In this document: in pieces, positions 12,066 through 24,161 of the stretch
How positions within the stretch are numbered: the first letter of the stretch is position 1
How the letters are laid out: every line of letters begins with the position of its first letter
NCBI RefSeq assembly: GCF_932274485.2
Contig: NC_065886.2
Coordinates: 37,683,501-37,747,500, forward strand
Direction: 5' to 3'
DNA length: 64,000 nt
Source of the DNA: Patella vulgata
Lineage: Eukaryota; Mollusca; Gastropoda; Patellidae
The notes under the pieces: generated by a model
Database searches by the model: none
Told to the model about the DNA's origin: nothing
What the model saw: the letters and a program-made list of their open reading frames with translations, nothing else
Made by a program: the position numbers and the translations under genes

Positions 12066-12941
12066 GGAGGGGGGGCTAGCTGTTAGTGTGCACCGTACTG
12101 TATAGTTTCGGGCATGTGGTGATACAGGCTTTACTCAAAATGAAAAACTAACAGACTTAGTAACTTTGTTGTCGGATTGCAATTTTCACCAACAACTTTA
12201 GATATACACCAAGTGTGGTTCACACATGTCAGGAACATGTTTAGGACTAGAATTAGTGTAGTCCAAAAAACATTACTTCCCAGGCTTGTTGTAGCTGAGA
12301 GTAGAAAAGGCAACAAGATTGCTTCCCCTCTCACTGAAACAAATAACCATATACAAGTAGAAAGCATATCATATTTTGACCTAACCATTTCATTTATATA
12401 CAAAGGCATTAGCGACTAAATGGGGCATATAATAAGTGCGCTCGGGGGTCATTGGCATTGAGCATTAATAATAAAAATATTGATTGATTGTCATCTATAG
12501 CGCTACATTATGCCTCAGAGTCATTTCTAAACGTTTTACAAAAATTTCACTTTAAACACATGATGAGAAAGAAAAAACACAAAGATATATTTGTATGATA
12601 AAGACTTATTAATGGTTTAATTTAAAGCATTTATAGGTCTTGCAGCAGTGTTGGTAAAAGAGATTTTACAATTCTGTTAACGTAGATCTATTAATTGCTG
12701 TACAAGAGACAAAGCCATACATAACAAACCCTGAAGTCTTATTCCAGCTGCTATTAATATACACACTATGTTATTAATCACTCACTTTATCTTCGCACAG
12801 CCCCGGGTGGTCAACACAGTTCGGCAGCAAGGTTCATTCTGTAAAAACACATTCTACATTGTAGCTTGATGGGCTACAATTTATAGTAGCTTAAAGGACA
12901 ATATTGGTGTGTATCAGTTATTGCTCGTTACTTCGGTCAGT
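12066..12941. other. No gene recognised
   Basis: Two overlapping antisense frames at 12131-12419 are unrecognised. The rest is AT-rich sequence without a repeat match. Confidence 0.45.
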
Positions 12942-13399
12942 TATATGGAGGCAGACCACCATTAATTTCCCCATTGACTTCAATGTTAATCCTGGCCTCT
13001 TTGCCCACCTCCAACTTTTCCCCAAATTTTCGTTGGGCTGAATGCTTTTCACTACAGACAGACGAACAAATGGTCATGTCTTTGCACTAAAATTTTTATG
13101 AGGTTGACCACCAAAATTTTGAGATACACAAACTTGAAGAAGCATACTAAAAACATGTAACTAGTTGCCGTACATATCACCGCAGCCAACATGATAACCC
13201 TATTATCCTTCCGCCTCAAAATCATGAATATTTACCAAAACCTGGCATAAAATGTTAATTCAAACCCTCTTCGTCCATTCTAGACCAAAAAATCAACAAA
13301 AATGGGCATTCAAAAGGGGAGAAAAGAGACAGAGAGAGAATTGCTATAAATAGACGAACTACAATGTACGGAGATTTAATGGTGGTCTGCCTCCATATA
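12942..13399. mobile_element. MITE-1, complete copy with 24-bp perfect terminal inverted repeats
   Basis: The ends 12942-12965 and 13376-13399 are exact reverse complements over 24 bases (TATATGGAGGCAGACC...). The 458-bp body has no coding capacity. Related sequence recurs at 17985-18062, 22867-23285 and 53385-53440. TA at both edges is compatible with a Tc1/mariner-type target, but the ends are palindromic there, so this is not decisive. Confidence 0.8.
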
Positions 13400-13976
13400 G
13401 AAGGATAACACGTGTTTTCCTTTTGCTTTCGTCACTTCCGTTTCTTCAAATCTCTGTGTAAAAATTATATTTGGAACGTGTTTCACCAGTTCTATCACAT
13501 ATGTGATAAGGACTGACACCAATTTTATCCTTTAATGAAAACGTGACGCTAGGAAGCTCACATCCCCTTTCTATCTGAAACGATTGTATACTGCTGTTAT
13601 AATAAAATTGGGTTCAATAAGTTGCTAACAATTAGTACCTCGATAACATTATTATTTTAGATTTAAAATTAACAATTATATATTCAAACACAAAAACATA
13701 ATATGGAACACAATAACTATTTTAACTGTTATCAACGTTATCAAGCAAATGGTAATTGTGTTCCATATTTTTCTGTTTTATTATAACGTGTTTCATTTGC
13801 TAAATGCAGGTCAAATAAAAAAAATGTGGATTTTCTAGATAATCCATATCATTGAGTTCATTGACTGTTTTATATAAACAAAGTAATGTATTAGTATGCC
13901 ACTGGGGAATATTTGTTTTAATTTGTTACGCATCCATGATTATCTAACAGAACTGTTAATGTACTGTGTGATTGTG

Positions 13977-14290
13977 TTTGTATATCAGGGGACACCAAGA
14001 TTTCTGTATCTAGGTAGGAACACCTAGCTTAGATTGCGAACACCAATATTGTATATTATGTGGGAACACCTAGATTTGTATATCTTCGAACATCTAGATT
14101 GGTTTGTATATCTGGAAATGTGTAGATTGTTTTGTATATCTGGGAACACATGGACTTGTTTGTATATCTGCGAACGCCTAGATTAGCTTGTATATCTACG
14201 AAACCTTAAATTGGCTTGTATATCTGCGAACTCCTTGACTAGTTTGTATATTTGGGGCTGCAAAGATTTGGTTGTATATCTAGGGAGGAG
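13977..14290. repeat. Minisatellite, about 33 bp
   Basis: About nine degenerate units of the type TTTGTATATCTGCGAACACC + TAGATTGG. Confidence 0.75.
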
Positions 14291-14552
14291 AGGATTATCA
14301 TGAACTGACTCGAATCCACATTTCTTCTGCTCACATCGACGGTGTATTTTCCGATGGTTCATCAATAGAGCTGTATGGATTCGATGCGTTGCGTGTACAA
14401 TTCCTAACAGCAGCTTTCTCTAGGTTAGTGGTTTGCATTGGCTTGCTGTTTAAATCAATTTTGAATATAGTTGAAATTTCAATAATTTAACAAACGAAGA
14501 CATTGACGAAAACGTTGAGGTGCTGACGTTGTTCGAATCGGGTAAAGTCAAG

Positions 14553-14735
14553 TTTATCGAAATCGAAAAGTGGAACTTTTGGCCTATGGGGGAGTGGGAC
14601 TCCAGTTTTTTCAAACCATGGAACTTTTGCACTATTCGATTACTATGGTTATCGAAATCGAAAAATTGAACTTTTGGCATATGGAGAAGTAGGTTTCTCA
14701 AACCATGGGACTTATGCACTATTCGATTATTATTG
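14553..14735. repeat. Tandem duplication, about 92 bp
   Basis: TATCGAAATCGAAAAGTGGA...CTATTCGATTACTATGGT at 14557-14648 is repeated at 14649-14735 with about 85% identity. Confidence 0.8.
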
Positions 14736-15024
14736 TTACTGTTTGTTGGATCAAATGACTCTCATTCTACCAAGGAGTAGGACTAATGTATGTCGGAGTC
14801 GGACTAAGGCCTTCGGGTCTGGAACTGGCGGACTATTAGGTATCATGGACGAGGCAGTTTATACTCGTACCGTTTCTCATTTGCTTAAATGGTCACATAA
14901 TGTATTATTTGCGTATGTATTGTTACTTGAAGTTCATATTGTAAACAGATCCGCACCAATAACACTCTGTCACATGTCGCCTACACCACTACTGTCATAT
15001 TGTAAACATATCATCACCGATACA

Positions 15025-15310
15025 GAGAGAGAGAGAGAGAAATGGAGTTTAACGTACACTCGACACATACTAGGTCATTTCGGGACTAACATATGGTTCA
15101 ATTTTATTTCCCTAATTCGCTTGCGCGTATGGGTCTTTAGCAGTAGGAGGAAACCGGAGGACCCGGAGAAAACCCACGAGGTTGGACAGGCGACCCTACT
15201 CCTTGTCACGTACAACCGGGGAATCGAAACCCCGCCAGTTGACTCAATGACAGACTTTATGATACAGCCCGCGCGTGCTAACCATCCATCCATCCACCCC
15301 CCCCCCCCCC
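15025..15310 (-). mobile_element. SINE-2, full length, 15-bp target-site duplication
   Basis: ATCATCACCGATACA flanks it at 15010-15024 and 15311-15325. The tail, core and inverted B box (GGGGAATCGAAACCCC) are well preserved. A C-run of 14 or more ends the head side. It creates a spurious 227-codon + strand frame. Confidence 0.93.
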
Positions 15311-15732
15311 ATCATCACCGATACATCTTCGATATGTCCGCCACTGTGGTGTTGTAAACAGATCCAGAACGATATACCATATGTACGCCACTATAGTATT
15401 GACATGCTACCGTGATCAATGACACGTCAATTAATTAAGGAAGGTTTTATTACGCTATAAATCATTTTAACTTTAATAACCTGATCTCAGATCGATGCCT
15501 TCAAGAATCGATTTGATCACCGTGTCGTGATTAGCATTATGCCCAGGTAATTTCACACAACACCACGATAAATTTCACAATAACAATCAACGTTTTAATT
15601 TATGGCTAATTTAATGATACATGCGCAACAGAAAGAGTTATTCTTCGGTCATTACTTCCATAAACCATGCATGGAGTAAGTTCCTTCCCAATAACATTAT
15701 GAGGATCTCGTGATTCAGAAACTGTTTAGGGT

Positions 15733-15963
15733 GACCAGGGGGTCTAACGTGTGCGCTTTAGATCATAAGGTATGCCATTGAGTCCAGTGGCGTGGTTTCG
15801 ATCCCACACTTGTTCGTGACAAGGATTAGAGTTGCTTGCACAATCTCGTGGTTTATTCTCCAGGTCTGTAAGCCATCCTCCCACTAATAAAGACATCTAC
15901 GCAAAACCGAATTATTGAAATAACAATGTACCAAATGTTAGTCCCAATATGGCCTATTGGGAC

Positions 15964-15997
<34 letters not shown>
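15733..15997 (+). mobile_element. SINE-2, diverged
   Basis: GTGCGCTTTAGATCATAAGG, GGCGTGGTTTCGATCCCACA, AATGTTAGTCCCAATATGGC and a (CT)n tail at 15970-15997. Confidence 0.75.
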
Positions 15998-15999
<2 letters not shown>

Positions 16000-16149
16000 T
16001 TTCAAATTCGATTCGCGACATTACCTCCCACATTAGACCTTGAAGCTTGAAGGCAAAGTAATTCACTCTAGTTATATAATCATTGTATTATAATAACATT
16101 TCTCTGAATACTCTGATCTGTTCAATACACCCGGGAATAATCGATAATC

Positions 16150-16350
16150 TCCGTTAATGCCCCGGCATCGAATTCCGGTGTGGGCCGAAAAGAAGCTTCG
16201 GAATTACCTGTCAGAGATAATGGCGCCTGTGGGGCTGACAAGTAAAATGTGTCTGGTATTTCGTATTCAACGAAAACCCGAGGTACCCGGGTGTGTACAT
16301 GTATACTGGCGTGCATTTAAGGTAACCCTTGGTAGGTGAGCGTTCCACAT
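16150..16350 (+). mobile_element. SINE-1-like, very old
   Basis: GGCATCGAATTCCGGTGTGG, CGAAAACCCGAGGTACCCGG and ACTGGCGTGCATTTAAGGTA recall the SINE-1 head and core. No tail was found. Confidence 0.5.
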
Positions 16351-16515
16351 GCCGTAGACTGGCCTAGTAGCTGACGTCAACGTTTATCATCGTGAGTCAT
16401 GTTTTTGTGATGCATTCACATCATCGCCAACTGTACCGGGCCACACCGCAGCTTGTGGAGGTATAATTATTTTAGCTCCCGGTACTAAGTTAGATTTATT
16501 GTGAGGCCCAATCAT

Positions 16516-16565
16516 TTGTTCGTTTGTGGGGTTTAACGTCCGCTTCCGCTAAGGGTATTATCGCA
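16516..16565 (-). mobile_element. SINE-3 tail fragment
   Basis: GTGGGGTTTAACGTCCGCTT followed by TATTATCGCAGACCA matches the 3' end of the SINE-3 copy at 27976-28212. Confidence 0.5.
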
Positions 16566-17560
16566 GACCAGCGTTTACCTTGAAAACTTACAAGAAGAGC
16601 CAGTCGTAAATGAGAGATTAGTCTAGCATCAGTTAGAGATAGATGCAGTACAAGGAAAGTTTTACCACCCCACTTTCCTTGATTAAATGCCCAATCGTAC
16701 CTTTGGAGATACAGTGTCCAATAGTGCCGTTAGGGACCATTCATAGAGCATTTCAAAGGCTTTGCTCCTGGCTACAAGTAGGTTAAATAACGCCAGATTA
16801 GGAACACTGGGGTGATGGCATCTTTTTCACTTAGCCACCATAGCTCCCTTCAAGAAAAGGGCTGATTTACCTTGGGGTTGTGTGCCAGTTGGCAGTAACG
16901 CTTCAAGAGCCACAATATGTCAAGACCTATCTTCCATTCAGAATAACCCACGGTTATTTCAATAGTTAGTTTACCGCTGGAAACCAGTTGACGAGATCCT
17001 GTTATTGAGATCGCATTGGTAATACCTCGGTTTTTACTGCTTTCGACCTCCCAACTCCCCCTTAAAAGCTTTGTGTGAATCAATAAAATGATTGGAGAAA
17101 TGTTTATGATTGATTGGACATAATCCGCATTCATGTGATAAATAGACTAACGTAACATTAAATTATTGAAAGCTTTGTAATGGATACTCCGTAGTTTACT
17201 AACCCAATTTCAACAATATAACGCATGACGATTTCTTTGCCAAGTTTATCTAATTAACTCACCAATTTTACACTTGGATATGACAACAATAATGGAACAA
17301 ATTTAACAGTTAAAACATAAATTAGTTTCGGAGTGAGTACATTTTTATTGCAAAAACTCCCTGACTAATTTTCTTAGCTGAACATTTCTAACCAGTTTTA
17401 TGGTTCGTTAGACAAAAGGGGTCGTTATATTTACTGGGTAGTCAATTAGAATCAAACAATAGAAAAAGTTTATGATTTATTTTTTTTTAATCCCAGTCAC
17501 TTCTTCTATCAACATTTACGGTTCATTAAGCTCTAAGATTCCTAATTCCTTCATTATATA

Positions 17561-17911
17561 TTATGCCACGGTGATTCAGTGAGTAAGACGATGGCGTGCT
17601 AATCTGGAGGTCCCGTGTTCAATCCCTGTGTTGAGCGAGAATGTTCATCGGATATTTCCGCCGTGGTTTCACCTTGTCAGTGGTGCAGGAAAAGAGGGGG
17701 GACAGTGTATAGTATATCGGATGGGACGAAAAACCGAGGTCCCGTGTACACATTGGCGTGCACGTAAAAGAACCCTTGACAGTTGGAATTCGCTATAAGA
17801 GTTGGCCGTAGCGCCGCTAGTCTGGCAAAATTTCCCTCATAGCCCACTGTATAGCATATGCCCGTCTTCAACAGTAGGACGTTAAAACCCATTTCATTTC
17901 ATTTCATTTCT
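17561..17911 (+). mobile_element. SINE-1, full length, 10-bp target-site duplication
   Basis: The direct repeat TTCATTATAT flanks it (17550-17559, 17912-17921). The head GTGATTCAGTGAGTAAGACG holds the A box and GTGTTCAATCCC the B box. The core CACATTGGCGTGCACGTAAA, the 3' GGACGTTAAAACCC and four ATTTC units follow. It is the clearest + strand SINE-1. Confidence 0.92.
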
Positions 17912-17984
17912 TTCATTATATTGTACACATCAACTGAATTTACGTATGGCGGCTAATAGTAAGTGCATGTTGCGCCATCTGTAG

Positions 17985-18062
17985 TAGAGAGTATTCAGCC
18001 CAACGAAAATTTGGGGAAAAGTTAGAGCCGGTCAAAGAGAAGAGAATTAAAATTAAGAGTCA
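17985..18062. mobile_element. MITE-1 terminal fragment
   Basis: CAGCCCAACGAAAATTTGGG, AAAAGTTAGAGCCGGTCAAA and ATTAAAATTAAGAGTCAATG match one end of the MITE-1 copies at 12942 and 22867. It is truncated at the internal side. Confidence 0.6.
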
Positions 18063-18961
18063 ATGCAAAAATTAATTGTGTACTGTGGCTACGTGGATGG
18101 TAGTGAACATAAGTTAAATGACATTGTCAACAATAAATACCAAAATGATATTGGATTCAACATCGAAATTGTACTGAAACACTCATTATATTTTTCATCT
18201 GACTCATTTTTTAAATTAAAAGACAACCATGAGTTATTACAGTTTAAAATAATGCGGTATTCCTTTTTTACAATCAGAAATGTCTTCAATAACTTGCATT
18301 AGGTAATTTTTCAGCATTCCAGATACCTAGTATGTTAAAACTTCTTAGTGAGGTTAATGAAAGATATAAAGTGTTTTAAATGGTGGTTAAAACACGGAAA
18401 TAATGTTACATAAATAATTCTGTTTGGTTTTAAGAATTGCATGCCTGTTAAATCCATCATGACTTTATATTTAGGTAAGATACTTTAACTTTGGCTGATT
18501 TAAGTATTGGTATAGTAAAAGAAACCACTCTGCTTAGTTTGCCATCGTAACTTCCGTTTTTATCTTTTAGTCTCTCGTTTTTAGATGCATTATGTAAGAT
18601 TTAAAGAAAGTGCTGGCAATTTAAACATAGATAATGAAATGGGAGTATGTTAAATATTTCAGTCAAATTACTTCATTCTGAGTTAAGTTATGATTGTTTG
18701 AATAATAGAATAGTCTTGATTTTCATTCATACTGTTCTTACGATAAAAAACAGTCTCGATTATCCAGTATTAACTTAAATTATTAAATGGCGGTCGTGTT
18801 TCAATCCGTTCAAAGGCAAACAGGAATATATGCAATAGACAGATTTAGCTCTTGCTTAAGAAACGTCGCTATTTGGAGTTTAACTTTGTGTAAGATCAGA
18901 ATGTATCATCGTAATTTCACATATTTATCTTTGCGTCAAAATGACATCGCAAAATATAAGA

Positions 18962-19055
18962 GCACGTGCAGGGGACTGCACCATACATGAAAGCAAGTGG
19001 AGGGGGTGCCATACATGAAAACAAACATAGGGGAATGGAAAAATAACATAAGTTC
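18962..19055 (+). repeat. Repeat D end motif, partly doubled
   Basis: CACGTGCAGGGGACTGCACC, then CATACATGAAAGCAAGTGG and, again, CCATACATGAAAACAAACAT. Confidence 0.45.
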
Positions 19056-19184
19056 ACGTGACATCAGGCACACGAGACAAATGACGGACTTTAAAGAATG
19101 ATTCAATCAAGTAACTGAATCCAGGTGATGAACGAAAGCTTTAACCATGCGACTTTAATATCTTTAAAGATATATTAACTCGGT

Positions 19185-19480
19185 GGTCTGAGTCTCAAAT
19201 TCATGTATCTAAACTACATCGAAAGGGCTGTTTAGTACCGAACAATTTTCCGAAGTCCCGGGAAAGTTCCTCAACGTTTTCCCATCGTCTGTGGTGCATG
19301 ACGCAGGACGGCATAAGAAACTTCGCCTAGTTATTCGGATGGTACGAACAAACAAGGTCCCGTGTACACATTGGCGTGCACATAAAAGAACCACTTGACA
19401 GTTGGAATTCGAAATAAGAGTAGGCTGTAGTCCGAACACATTGTCTCTCATAGCACACTGCATGGCGCCTGTTCGTAACT
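19185..19480 (+). mobile_element. SINE-1, tail missing
   Basis: CGGTGGTCTGAGTCTCAAAT (degraded head), CATCGTCTGTGGTGCATGAC, GTGTACACATTGGCGTGCAC and TCATAGCACACTGCATGGCG. It stops before the usual 3' segment. Confidence 0.7.
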
Positions 19481-20245
19481 ATTTGTACGTAAAAAAAACT
19501 GGTGCTACTGGGCATGCGCTACGTTAACAGCGACAGACACAGTGGTTGACATCTGTAATAAATTAATACATTAATCTGTGTATTGTATTATGGTTATCTT
19601 ATTACACCATTTGGATCAAATATTTGACTGATCAAGGCCATTACAATATCATACTGTAAGATAAAAGTAAGTTTAGAGAGTGAAACAGATCACATATCAA
19701 GGGAACATGTTTTTAAAATGGTATTTATAAGAGGAGAGTAAACTCCCTGTCATGTGGTATATTTTGAGCTATAAGTGAGTTAATTCCATTTTATTAGATT
19801 TGGGACAAACCATCTATATATTAGGTTCAGCTCATGGTTGACGATAAAAAATATTATTACGGTTAGTGATGAGCCTGGTACACTTCATAAACTCTACCAT
19901 CAATCTGAACAGCTTGTTCTGATTGTGTCACTGATTAGTATGCCAAACAAGGTGACTAAAGCCACCAAATTGTACTGAAAACACTTCATTGCGCAGCGAA
20001 TAAAGTTCAAATATCTAAAAAAGAAAAACATGTCGTGCATTTGTGTAGCCATTAAGCATTTGAAAAGAGGGTTGAAGTAAAATATACCTGGATGACCTGG
20101 ACCAAATAAAAAGAGATCCCAGTGACGCTTTCGATGTGAACATTCTGAAATCGCGTTACAACATTTGGTCAGCCTGTAAGGAATTTGAAACACTGTAGCT
20201 GCTGTTGGGGTTGAGTAAACGTATTGCATGCTTGTTTCCTGGTTG

Positions 20246-20285
20246 GTATTTAACGCCCGCTTCCACAATAAAGTATTGCAAATTT
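20246..20285 (-). mobile_element. SINE-3 tail fragment
   Basis: GGTATTTAACGCCCGCTTCC matches the SINE-3 3' end. Too short to say more. Confidence 0.4.
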
Positions 20286-22126
20286 TCAATTAACTTCAAA
20301 TCCTCGTACAAGAATTCAGAATTAATTAGCACTAACCAATTAAAGATTAAGTTGTTAAACATTCAAGTGGAAAGTGTAAGTAGAATAGATGATACAACAC
20401 TGTTGATTGGTTACTATTAATAACAGTCTTTGTCTCCGATCGTGACGCTTGCAGTCGACAATTTAAGATGAGTTATGCACTTTGAGGCCGTGGGATAATT
20501 ACGTACTTGCGTGCAAAGTTATTTAAGCGGAAAGACTATAATCATTATAAATCTATAACCGATGACTATGAGCAGAAGTTACACGAGCATCTCGGTCAAC
20601 ATTACTTTCATTTTATTTTTGATGTGGAATATAAAGGCTTCGATAAATAACTGTCAGTAATTCTATATTTGAGTGACGTGGACTTCATCCGTCAGGATTT
20701 CAAACCGTGTAATATGATTATTGTGGCGCCTATGAATATAAAATGACTAGTTAATAGAATCTATAGACTAAAGTACTCCAGCGAGACAAGCTTCTATAAA
20801 TACTGCGGAATATTCCGCATGGGTTACAATAACTGGATTTAATAAACATCTATATACATTAGGAAACCCGACATTTTGTACAGGATCCGTCATTGCATAA
20901 CCCAGTGTCTAACTTTGGGATTAAATTTTGTTGAAATGATATAGGCGGTTCAAGCTTCATGTTAAAATGATATGAATTTTGTAACCCAAATCAATGGATG
21001 TGTCTACAGAGGTAATCGACAACAGAGTTTGATGTGAAAGTTGGCTACAATTGTCTCGAAAACCTAGGTATATTAAATGGGCTTGGTTCCAAATGTCATT
21101 ATACCTTTCAGATGCGTTTAAAGACGCCAGCGATGGTTAAGCTAGATGGAACACGTAAACCTAGTGAGTCAACGCCTTACGTCCACCAAGAAACTAATTT
21201 TGAAGGATTATCGAAAATCCAAGGACCTTTACACCGGAGTTCGACAGGGCAATTACCAGTCCATCCAAAGCATCCGATCATTCTTAAATCCCGTAAGAAA
21301 TACACATGAGTGCGGAAAAGTACAAAATGTATAAAATATGTTTAAACGTCGATATTGTGGTCATTCGAATGACGTCCGCTTAAAATTGAAGCACTGGGCT
21401 CGCTTTTTGTTAGTTTTTGTAGACATATGCGATTTCAACAAGTATTAACTATAAGCCCTGACCGTGGCTTTCAGAACAATTAATCTGGTTTCAATTATAA
21501 TGAGTCTGAACGAAACATGGTTTTATATTGGTCAAGTATTAAAATAACATGTATATAAATAAGACAACCCATGTATATAAATAAGACTATAGAAACAAGA
21601 GAGTGAGATGTGATGTAGATGAATGACACGGTCTGGCTGCTCAATTTAAATCATGGACTATACAATACTGAAAACATAGATTTCACCTGTGTTAGATTTG
21701 TTGTTTTTATTATAAACAACATTTTACAGATATGATTTATATCTTTCAGCTTTTGGTTTTATTATGAATATTGGTGTAGATTATTTTTTTTAAAAATTGA
21801 AACCGCGTTTATTAGTCCGCCAATAGACAATTCCTTATTTCTATTTAATAAATAGCACAAAAGAGCAACAATCGATATCCACAGTCACCCTTGTATTAAA
21901 GGAGAACGACAACGATTTTCAACAAGTTTTCAATAAATTTTAAATAATGTTTAGAAATAATCACCTCGCTCTCTGCATGGTTTCTATATCAAGCATACAA
22001 ATGTCAGTTATTTAAACATGGGTAAGCCTCCGCCCTTACCCTACTGAAATTTTACTCACAACATTGTCTGGGCATCAACAAAGGTTAAACATATTCCATA
22101 CTGTCTGCTACAAGGATAGGGTGCCA
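20286..22126. other. No gene recognised
   Basis: Includes a 91-codon frame at 21034-21309 without domain or homologue known to me, and a peptide at 20347-20402 that resembles a channel exon by chance (see rejected items). Confidence 0.45.
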
Positions 22127-22140
22127 TTATTCAAGACAAC

Positions 22141-22175
22141 AGTAGGACCCTAAACCCCAGTTCATTTCATTTCAT
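22141..22175 (+). mobile_element. Ultra-short SINE-1 tail insertion (35 bp) with 14-bp duplication
   Basis: Only AGTAGGACCCTAAACCCC and an ATTTC tail are present. The insert is flanked by TTATTCAAGACAAC at 22127-22140 and 22176-22189. It is a target-primed insertion cut off about 35 nt from the 3' end. Confidence 0.9.
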
Positions 22176-22494
22176 TTATTCAAGACAACGTTACCTGAAA
22201 CAGAAGTTGTGTTTCCGCGTTTTGCGTGACATCAGCATGAATGTTTTCTTCCATTAGGAGCCAGACAGTAACACGGAAATCTGCTTGACCTTACACCTAG
22301 AGAAATATATATATGGTAGACTAAGATAGCATTGATAAAACCAGTCATATTCTGTACTGTAATCTGATTGGTCGAGAAATCACATCTATTAAATGAAATA
22401 CATACCAGAAAATCACACTTTACATAAAATGATAATTTACATAACATATTTTCTTTATCTAAAGATTAACAAACAAAATATCATAGCTTTAGAT

Positions 22495-22854
22495 TTTTTA
22501 ATGTAATTATCTAATACTTCGATTTCATTGAAAATAATCACATTTTGGCATCCATGTGCGATATATGACTAAACATACTAATTTACATTGTCTGGTGGTA
22601 ACTGAAGGTTTTATCCAGTGAAAATAAACGAAACTTGAGAAGTCGATTCTAAGTTAGGTAACATTTTAATGTAATTATCTAATATGTCGATTTCACTGAA
22701 AATAATCATATTTTGGCATCCATGTGCGATATCTCTGTAATGATATGAAACGACTATACATACTAATTTACATTGCCTGGTGGTAGCTGAAGGTTTTATC
22801 TAGTGAAAAAAAAGGAAACTTGAGAAGTCGATTCTAAGATAAGGTGAGGTAACA
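22495..22854. repeat. Tandem duplication, about 170-190 bp
   Basis: Both halves run TTTTAATGTAATTATCTAAT, TTTTGGCATCCATGTGCGAT, GAAGGTTTTATCYAGTGAAA and CTTGAGAAGTCGATTCTAAG. The second copy carries a small insertion. It abuts the MITE-1 copy at 22867. Confidence 0.88.
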
Positions 22855-22866
22855 TGTATATTATTT

Positions 22867-23285
22867 GGACACAGATCACCAAACAAGGGCCAAAGTTATC
22901 TTTAGTCTCTCTTTCCCTTTTTCAAGGCGATTTTTGTTGACTTTTTGGTGTAGAATCGAAAAAACGGATTTGAAAATATATTTTCTGCCAGGTTTTGGTG
23001 AATATTCATGATTTTGATGCGGAAGGATACAAGAGTTGTGAGGTTGGTTACGTTGAAATGTAGGGACGGAAATTGCATGTTTACTTGTCTCTACTTCCAG
23101 CTTGTGTATCTCAAGTTTTTCATGGTGAACCTCATACATGCTTTTTGGCAAGAGTTTGTCACATGTTGCTTCATCTGTGGCAGAAGGCGTTCTACCCAAA
23201 GAAAATTTGGGAAAAAGTTAGAGCCGGTCTAAGGGACGAGGATTAACATTAAAGTCAATGGGGGAATAATTAGTGATCTGTGGCC
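22867..23285. mobile_element. MITE-1, second copy in inverse orientation, diverged ends
   Basis: Shares with 12942-13399, inverted, CCAGGTTTTGGTGAATATTC, ATTTTGATGCGGAAGGAT, AAATTTGGGAAAAAGTTAGA and GATTAACATTAAAGTCAATG. Its own ends, GGACACAGATCACCA and TAGTGATCTGTGGCC, are inverted repeats matching at 13 of 15 positions but unlike the perfect repeats of the other copy. It overlaps a 107-codon - strand frame that is only MITE sequence. Confidence 0.7.
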
Positions 23286-24161
23286 ATTTTATTGGTCAGT
23301 CGGTAGACTCGATCTTTCCAACCAAAAATGTCCCCACTTGCAACCTCAACAAATATTGATATCCTTGTCAGAGGTAATAAGGCGATTAAAGTAATCTTAC
23401 CACTGATTAAGGGAACCAATTGTCGTCAATTTGCTTTTAAATTGTATCGAATACATTGTTAACTGCGGATTGAGACAACAATTCACAGTAGTTATTGTGT
23501 GAACGGCATAGACGCAATACAAAATACGTAACTGTTTGACAGTGGAGGCGGAAATCCATTCCAAATGGTGATACCAGAGCAAATCAGTTGGAACGGATAT
23601 TGTGAATCAGATGGTCATATATGGAGGGATTTGTTTACGATATCACCTCATAGGAAGCGGGTGATGAATATACCTCGAAGTTGTTACAATTCCAATAAAG
23701 GAATCGATCAGGGTTGGTTTAGGTGGTAAACATATGACACAATGCTTACTATTTCAACGCGGGAAAATAAATAAATTTAATAGTATTTTTATACTATCTG
23801 TATTTTATATATATTACTTGCCAGCGGTTACATTATATCCTTGATTCCTTCAAAGTCAGCCTTAGAATCATTTTCGACACGGTCAGAGTCGTTTTGTTAT
23901 CTGAAAGAAGAGATATTATTATTCCATAGTCCATCTCCTTCACAGTCATTTCCTTTATCACACTGGAAACAGTTTACAATATTTTGTAATCTGCAAGAAC
24001 GCGATATCTCTGAAATTTATTAGTTATAGTCATTTCCTGCTGTAATACTATTTTAGTGATAACAGAGATAACATATGGGATTAATTACATGTTTAATTAG
24101 ATCATAGCCAGTCCGTGCCTTAAGAGAAGTTTATACAGAGTTGAAAAGTCAATATCATATA

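Noticed and set aside
14674-15357. 227-codon + strand frame
   Set aside because: Runs from unique sequence straight into an inverted SINE-2 with a target-site duplication at 15010/15311; not a gene.
17571-17640. A true tRNA gene at the head of the SINE-1 copy
   Set aside because: A- and B-box-like strings are present, but the cloverleaf is poor and the sequence continues into the SINE with a target-site duplication.
20330-20402. Peptide NIQVESVSRIDDTTL resembling the GluCl/GlyR strand before loop D, as if a second channel exon
   Set aside because: There is no donor after CTG (GTTGAT only out of phase), the acceptor spacing gives 73 nt instead of 68, and the phase does not join exon B. The exon at 34085 fits perfectly. 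Likely chance or a very old relic.
22876-23199. 107-codon - strand frame
   Set aside because: Lies wholly within the MITE-1 copy.
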